A DNA stretch of 11,454 nt from an uncultured Rothia sp. (GTDB taxonomy: Bacteria; Actinomycetota; Actinomycetes; Actinomycetales; Micrococcaceae): the NCBI GenBank assembly GCA_937935205.1, contig CALGXU010000188.1, forward strand, positions 1-11,454. Reading direction: 5' to 3'. The notes under the pieces are model-generated. The model did no database searches. It was not told the origin of the DNA and worked only from the letters and a program-made list of their open reading frames with translations. The position numbers were made by a program, and so were the translations under genes. Position 1 is the first letter of the stretch, and each line of letters begins with the position of its first letter. Below, in pieces: positions 7,977-11,454 of this stretch.

Positions 7977-9170
7977 TTAGACCGTAAGCCAGGCAGAAAT
8001 TCCACCCTCAAGCATGTACACAGAACGCTCCTCCAGAGGCGCTATTTCACGAGCCGCCTCAACCGTTCGAGTGTATCCAGTGCAGTAAATAACGATTTTC
8101 TGGGCATTTGCGGGGATTTTACGCTCAATCAGGGCCTTAAGAGAGCCATTCCGGGCCGCTTCAAGTAGTTCAGTGAGGGGTAGATTAATAGCACCCTCAA
8201 TTGCGAAGGCATCGAATTCCACCCGCTCACGAACATCCAAAAGGGCAATATTTTCACTCAATGACACCTTTTTAAGGTCCTGAGCGTTCATCGAGCGAGG
8301 CTTCGAGTCGACAGAAGAGCTTGTAAACTCCTGAGAAATATTACGAATTGTTACATGATTTTTGGGCTTATGGCTCGTTTCTTGGGCCAAAACGGCACTT
8401 TTCTTAGGCACAGCTTGCACGCTAGCTACAAGAGGTATATATTCCCACCTCCCACTTAACGCCGAATATAGGCCAACCTCACCCATGAGCGGCTCCCCCA
8501 CCCCGGTCAGCAGTTTCACCGCCTCCATGGCCATCGCAGCGCCCACCACGCCAGCCATAGCACCCACCACACCGGCAGTACTACACGAAGGCACACTACC
8601 GGCAGCAGGAGCCTGAGGATACAAATCCTCATACACCGGACCGTGCCCCGCCCAAAACACGCTCAGCTGCGCATCAAAGCCAAGAATCGCAGCCCACACA
8701 TGCGGGATCCCAGCACGCGCAGCCCCCGCCGACACCACATAACGCGACTCAAAATTATCGCTACCATCCAGCACCACATCAGCACCAGACAAAAGCTCAT
8801 CAACATTAGCCTCCGTCAGACGCTCACGCACCGGCAACACCTCAATCAAAGGATTCAGCGAGCGCAAAGACTCAGCGGCAGACTCAGCCTTAGAATTACC
8901 CACCCTTGCATGCGTATGGATCACCTGGCGGTGCAGATTCGAAGCATCCACGACGTCATCATCAACCACCACAATCTGGCCGACACCGGCACCCGCAAGG
9001 TACAGCAGCGCGGGTGCTCCCAAACCACCAGCGCCCAACACCACCACGCGTGCGCCCTTGAGCGCCAGCTGAGCCTCGTAACCCATTTCGGGCAGGATTA
9101 GCTGACGAGAGTAGAACGCACGCTCAGCGGCGGAGAGCTCGTTCACGCTACGAGAAGCATGAGAAGACAT
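7977..9170 (-). CDS. moeB: MoeB/MoeZ-type adenylyltransferase-sulfurtransferase (ThiF domain plus rhodanese domain)
   Basis: The protein is expected to adenylate the C-terminal glycine of MoaD and, through its rhodanese domain, help supply the sulfur for molybdopterin synthase. It could also serve another ubiquitin-like sulfur carrier such as ThiS or CysO. From ATG 9168-9170 (397 residues) the ThiF-type domain spans about 10-250: SRQLILPEMG, nucleotide-binding GAGGLG (46-51), DDDVVDASNLHRQ (70-82), Lys94, DGSDNF (135-140) and Cys196 in VPSC. The usual first zinc Cys pair is absent (VYED at 179-182), as is the second; actinobacterial MoeZ proteins commonly lack the first pair. A low-complexity linker (about 255-292) leads to a rhodanese domain with active loop CTGYTR (363-368). 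GAGGA (9177-9181) before this ATG decides the start over an upstream TTG or ATG. The 3' part is richer in A and T and less codon-biased than its neighbours. It lies between the moa terminator and narG. Confidence 0.88.
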   Translation of the reverse strand: MSSHASRSVNELSAAERAFYSRQLILPEMGYEAQLALKGARVVVLGAGGLGAPALLYLAGAGVGQIVVVDDDVVDASNLHRQVIHTHARVGNSKAESAAESLRSLNPLIEVLPVRERLTEANVDELLSGADVVLDGSDNFESRYVVSAGAARAGIPHVWAAILGFDAQLSVFWAGHGPVYEDLYPQAPAAGSVPSCSTAGVVGAMAGVVGAAMAMEAVKLLTGVGEPLMGEVGLYSALSGRWEYIPLVASVQAVPKKSAVLAQETSHKPKNHVTIRNISQEFTSSSVDSKPRSMNAQDLKKVSLSENIALLDVRERVEFDAFAIEGAINLPLTELLEAARNGSLKALIERKIPANAQKIVIYCTGYTRTVEAAREIAPLEERSVYMLEGGISAWLTV

Positions 9171-9176
9171 AGGGGT

Positions 9177-9181
9177 TCCTC
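9177..9181 (-). promoter_or_regulatory. Ribosome binding site that sets the moeB start
   Basis: GAGGA on the minus strand lies 6 bases before ATG 9168-9170. Earlier in-frame starts (TTG at 9228-9230, ATG five codons before the chosen one) have no such site and would add 20 or 5 residues outside the conserved domain. Confidence 0.7.
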
Positions 9182-9230
9182 GCATCAAGTAGTAGAGGCA
9201 GCTTGCGATTTCAGGGGATCCAAGCTTCAA

Positions 9231-9273
9231 GGAAAATAAGCCTGCCCGAGAGAAATCCCCCTGACAGGCTTAT
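9231..9273 (-). terminator. Rho-independent terminator after moaE
   Basis: Perfect 9-base arms (ATAAGCCTG and CAGGCTTAT, 9265-9273 and 9236-9244) enclose a 20-base loop. On the minus strand they are followed by TTTTCC. The hairpin begins 26 bases after the moaE stop. The loop is larger than in a textbook terminator, so it may leak, or the hairpin may instead sit in a leader of moeB. Confidence 0.6.
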
Positions 9274-9299
9274 ATAGAGATATCAGAATATTCAGAAGG

Positions 9300-9806
9300 C
9301 TAGCAGGGTGAAGTATCCACGCCAACCCACTCGATGCTTCCATCGAGCAGTTCCTGTTCCTTCCAAATCGGCACACGAGCCTTCACCCGGTCAGCCACCA
9401 GCTCACAGGCATCAAACGCGCGGCCACGATGAGCAGCCGCCGCCATCACGGTCAGAGCCGACTCACCAATAGCAATCGGCCCCACACGGTGCACAGCCCA
9501 CAGACGCACGCCGTCCAGCTCGGCCGCAACCTCAGCGGCAACCTCCGCAATATACTCACGGGCCTGCGGATGCGCGCTATAGGACAGACCGCGTACCGCG
9601 CTACCGTGATCGTGGTTGCGCACAATACCGTCAAAAATTACCAGGGCACCCATGGCGTCAGTCATGACCTCGGCCTTAGCCGCCGCGTACAGCGGTTCCA
9701 GGGGAGCTTCCGTAATATCGGTGAACACCACGGTCGAGCCGCTCGGCTCAGCACCGTGCGCGCCCGAATGGTCCAGGGACTCTTCCTTCTGCGGCTTAGT
9801 GGTCAT
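9300..9806 (-). CDS. moaE: Molybdopterin synthase catalytic (large) subunit
   Basis: MoaE, with thiocarboxylated MoaD, adds the dithiolene sulfurs to precursor Z (cyclic pyranopterin monophosphate) to give molybdopterin. The 168-residue protein has an N-terminal extension of about 25 variable residues, then the core: GALVIFDGIVRNHDHG (53-68), LSYSAHPQA (74-82), HRVG (106-109) and VKARVPIWKE (141-150). Lys142 and Lys149 match the spacing of catalytic Lys119 and Lys126 in E. coli MoaE. ATG (9804-9806) lies 6 bases after GGAGG (9813-9817). An upstream in-frame TTG without a site is rejected. The gene overlaps the end of mogA by 11 bases, implying translational coupling. Its partner MoaD is not in the window. 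Confidence 0.94.
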   Translation of the reverse strand: MTTKPQKEESLDHSGAHGAEPSGSTVVFTDITEAPLEPLYAAAKAEVMTDAMGALVIFDGIVRNHDHGSAVRGLSYSAHPQAREYIAEVAAEVAAELDGVRLWAVHRVGPIAIGESALTVMAAAAHRGRAFDACELVADRVKARVPIWKEQELLDGSIEWVGVDTSPC

Positions 9807-10314
9807 GGTAGTCCTCCATCTGGCGGCAGATATGCTCAACCAGCGGGTCGAGGGTTGCCACGCCGTCCTTCACGCCACCGCGCGAACCGGGCAGGGTCAT
9901 CACGAAGGTACGGTCAATGACGCCCGCCACGCCGCGTGAAAGCACCGCCGAGGAAACGCTCTTCAGACCGTTCATCCAGAAGGCATGCATAATACCCGGA
10001 ACTTCCTTATCCAGGTGGGGGCGAACCGCCTCCACGGTCTGGTCGTCAGAGTTCAGACCGGTACCACCGCTGGTCAGGATGAACGTCGGCAAGTTACCGT
10101 TCTTCTTGCCTTCGGCCACCAGGGTGTTGAAGTACTCGACAATATCGCGGTCTTCAATGACCACGGCATCCGGGGTATCAAAGCCGCGCGAGCGCAACCA
10201 CTCCACGGCGATGGGACCGGACTTATCCTCGTACACGCCGCGGGCTGCGCGGGTGGAGGCGACAATGACCAGACCGGTCAGGTTCTCCGGCATGGTGTAG
10301 TCTTCGCTACTCAT
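9796..10314 (-). CDS. mogA: Molybdopterin adenylyltransferase (MogA/MoaB family)
   Basis: The protein activates molybdopterin by adenylation before MoeA inserts molybdate. The 172-residue protein is a single MoCF-type domain: VIVASTRAARG near the N terminus (16-26), the nucleotide/molybdopterin-binding loop TSGGTGLNSDDQT (81-93), and SRGVAGV...LPGSRGGVKDG (126-151). ATG at 10312-10314 lies 6 bases after AAGGA (10321-10325). The gene starts 48 bases after the moaC stop and overlaps moaE at its end. MogA and MoaB are close homologues, and in bacteria with one copy it usually acts as MogA. I cannot separate the two names from this sequence alone. Confidence 0.9.
   Translation of the reverse strand: MSSEDYTMPENLTGLVIVASTRAARGVYEDKSGPIAVEWLRSRGFDTPDAVVIEDRDIVEYFNTLVAEGKKNGNLPTFILTSGGTGLNSDDQTVEAVRPHLDKEVPGIMHAFWMNGLKSVSSAVLSRGVAGVIDRTFVMTLPGSRGGVKDGVATLDPLVEHICRQMEDYHDH
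9813..9817 (-). promoter_or_regulatory. Ribosome binding site that sets the moaE start
   Basis: GGAGG on the minus strand lies 6 bases before ATG 9804-9806. It sits inside the 3' end of mogA and supports the overlapping start. Confidence 0.75.
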
Positions 10315-10362
10315 TGGCTTTCCTTTTCTGTATCTATCAGGTGACGGGGGTGCCGCCGCAGC

Positions 10363-10863
10363 TTAGGAGTCCTCGCGGACGGACCAGTCGCCAGACTTGC
10401 CGCCGCTCTTCTCCAGAACACGGATATCGGTGATGACGGCGTGCTTATCGACTGCCTTAATCATGTCGAAAACGGTTAGCGCTGCCGAGGAGACGGCGGT
10501 GAGTGCCTCCATCTCTACACCGGTAACGCCGCGGGTCTTCACGGACGCCTCAATACGCACGAAGTCGGTGCCGCGCTCAAAGTCCACCGTAATCTTGCCC
10601 AGGGGCAGCGGGTGGCAGAGGGGAATGATTTCCGGGGTGCGCTTAGCGCCCATGATGCCGGCAACACGTGCGACCGGAAGCGCATCCCCCTTGGGCAGGT
10701 CAGCGTCAAAAATCATGGCGATAACGTCTTCGCGGGTGCGCACGGTTGCCTCGGCCAGGGCGGTACGGGTAGTGACCGACTTCTCCGTAACGTCCACCAT
10801 GTGCGCCGAGCCGTCGGCGCGCACGTGGGTCAGTTCCTGGTTGGGCTGCGAGGTAGAGGTCAT
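10363..10863 (-). CDS. moaC: Cyclic pyranopterin monophosphate synthase
   Basis: MoaC converts the MoaA product, 3',8-cyclo-7,8-dihydro-GTP, to cyclic pyranopterin monophosphate, the first committed steps of cofactor synthesis. The 166-residue protein has ARVAGIMGAKRTPEIIPLCHPL (65-86), GVEMEALTAVSSAALTVFDMIKAVDK (115-140) and SGGKSGDW (153-160). Lys58, Asp133 and Lys136 match catalytic Lys51, Asp128 and Lys131 of E. coli MoaC. ATG at 10861-10863 lies 5 bases after AGGAG (10869-10873). An in-frame TTG 28 codons earlier would add an unconserved tail and has no site. It follows moeA by 107 bases that hold a palindrome and a possible promoter. Confidence 0.95.
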   Translation of the reverse strand: MTSTSQPNQELTHVRADGSAHMVDVTEKSVTTRTALAEATVRTREDVIAMIFDADLPKGDALPVARVAGIMGAKRTPEIIPLCHPLPLGKITVDFERGTDFVRIEASVKTRGVTGVEMEALTAVSSAALTVFDMIKAVDKHAVITDIRVLEKSGGKSGDWSVREDS

Positions 10864-10868
10864 CGTTT

Positions 10869-10873
10869 CTCCT
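10869..10873 (-). promoter_or_regulatory. Ribosome binding site that sets the moaC start
   Basis: AGGAG on the minus strand lies 5 bases before ATG 10861-10863 and rules out the longer reading from TTG at 10945-10947. Confidence 0.75.
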
Positions 10874-10924
10874 GGCTTCTGCGCGGTATTCTTCTGCCGC
10901 GAATCGTTACTAGTGTGAGTCTCA

Positions 10925-10954
10925 ATTATTCCTTGTCGTTCACGCAAGGAACAA
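10925..10954 (-). promoter_or_regulatory. Possible promoter of the moaC-mogA-moaE set
   Basis: TTGTTC (10949-10954) and AATAAT (10925-10930) are 18 bases apart on the minus strand, an acceptable -35/-10 pair. Both hexamers fall in the arms of the inverted repeat. The predicted start of transcription would leave a leader of about 55 bases before moaC. Confidence 0.35.
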
Positions 10955-10955
10955 T
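10925..10955 (-). repeat. Inverted repeat between moeA and moaC
   Basis: Arms of 11 bases (ATTGTTCCTTG and CAAGGAATAAT on the minus strand) pair at 10 positions around a 9-base spacer. No T-run follows on either strand of the kind a terminator needs. It may be an operator, an mRNA hairpin, or a weak end for moeA. Confidence 0.55.
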
Positions 10956-10970
10956 GCGGGGGTGTTTCGC

Positions 10971-11454
10971 TTAGTTATCGGTGAGACGAATGCGGTGGTA
11001 GGGTACCGCCTCTCCCCCGGTGTAGGTGGTTCCGGGCGCCAGCTCAATGAGCACATCCGCCTGGGCGGCTCGGTGCAGCAGGTGCGATCCGGAGAGCACG
11101 TCCGGGTAGAGCTCCACCCGGTAGGTTCCGGGTTCCACCTCGACCATAGCAAGGGTGCCGCGCAGGAACTGGCGCTTGGTTGCCGGCGCGGTGAGCGGGG
11201 TTTCGGTGACGAGCATGCCTCGCGGTGCGTTGTTCAGGGTTGCCTGTTCGGAGGCGATTGCGTAGGGCACGCCGTAGGGGCCGCCGGCACGCAGGTAGGG
11301 GCGCAGAATCAGTGCGTACGAGATGAGCGTGCTCACCGGGTTTCCGGGGAAGGAAATCATGGGTACGCGGTGGCCCTTGAAGTCGAGCAGGTTCACGCCC
11401 TGGGGACCGCCGGGCTGCTGGCTGACGTGGCCAAACCAGGAGATGGGCACCAGG
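10971..11454 (-). CDS. moeA: Molybdopterin molybdotransferase, C-terminal part (5' end beyond window)
   Basis: MoeA inserts molybdate into adenylated molybdopterin made by MogA. About 160 C-terminal residues are present, and the reading frame stays open to the right edge, so the start lies outside. The visible part begins at the end of the MoCF-like domain with VSQQPGGPQG and FPGNPVST (the conserved PGNPVS loop of MoeA) and continues into the small beta-rich C-terminal domain. The GTG codon at 11448-11450 is an internal Val, not a start. The gene ends with TAA at 10971-10973, 107 bases before moaC. Confidence 0.9.
   Translation of the reverse strand, partial: LVPISWFGHVSQQPGGPQGVNLLDFKGHRVPMISFPGNPVSTLISYALILRPYLRAGGPYGVPYAIASEQATLNNAPRGMLVTETPLTAPATKRQFLRGTLAMVEVEPGTYRVELYPDVLSGSHLLHRAAQADVLIELAPGTTYTGGEAVPYHRIRLTDN

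Noticed and set aside
9216..9227. Adjacent GGATCC and AAGCTT, resembling a vector polylinker
   Set aside because: Only two restriction-like hexamers occur, with no other vector sequence around them. The flanks read naturally into the terminator and the moeB leader, so it is most likely chance.
9171..9230. N-terminal extension of MoeB from TTG at 9230
   Set aside because: The added 20 residues lie outside the conserved domain, and the GAGGA site is placed for ATG 9168-9170.
10864..10970. Possible molybdenum-cofactor riboswitch in the moeA-moaC gap
   Set aside because: The gap is only 107 bases and shows a single hairpin, without the multi-helix layout of that riboswitch.
11448..11450. GTG as a start for a short 159-residue gene
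   Set aside because: The frame is open beyond the window, and the codon encodes an internal Val of MoeA.

Overview
The window is an 11.5 kb stretch of a moderately high-GC actinobacterial genome. Every gene I can support lies on the minus strand, so transcription runs from right to left. Protein style and codon use (CTG, GGT/GGC and AAG preferred, AGGAG-type ribosome binding sites, GTG and ATG starts) suggest a Micrococcaceae-like organism. A Rothia-type oral nitrate reducer fits well, but that is inference from overall appearance, not from a search.

Read in the direction of transcription, the right half holds molybdenum-cofactor genes: the 3' end of moeA (10971-11454), moaC (10363-10863), a mogA/moaB-type gene (9796-10314) and moaE (9300-9806). 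moaE overlaps the end of mogA. A 9-bp-stem hairpin followed by TTTT (9231-9273) looks like the terminator of this set. Next come moeB/moeZ (7977-9170, a ThiF-type adenylyltransferase fused to a rhodanese domain), a 78-base AT-rich gap with promoter-like elements, and the respiratory nitrate reductase operon: narG (4179-7898), narH (2566-4179), narJ (1822-2562), narI (962-1795) and the 5' part of narK (1-931, cut by the window edge).

The genes serve one process. The Moa/Mog/Moe proteins build the molybdopterin cofactor, with MoeB activating and probably sulfurating MoaD for MoaE. NarJ helps insert the cofactor into NarG. NarG and NarH pass electrons from the diheme membrane subunit NarI to nitrate. 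NarK exchanges nitrate and nitrite across the membrane. moaA and moaD are not in the window.

No gap between genes exceeds 300 bases; the longest are 129 bases (moaE-moeB) and 107 bases (moeA-moaC). I see no tRNA, rRNA, mobile element or CRISPR array. I found no previously undescribed system. The loci are recognisable, and the points worth a second look are regulatory (a possibly leaderless narG start under an inverted repeat, and a palindrome over a putative moaC promoter) and the unusual makeup of moeB.
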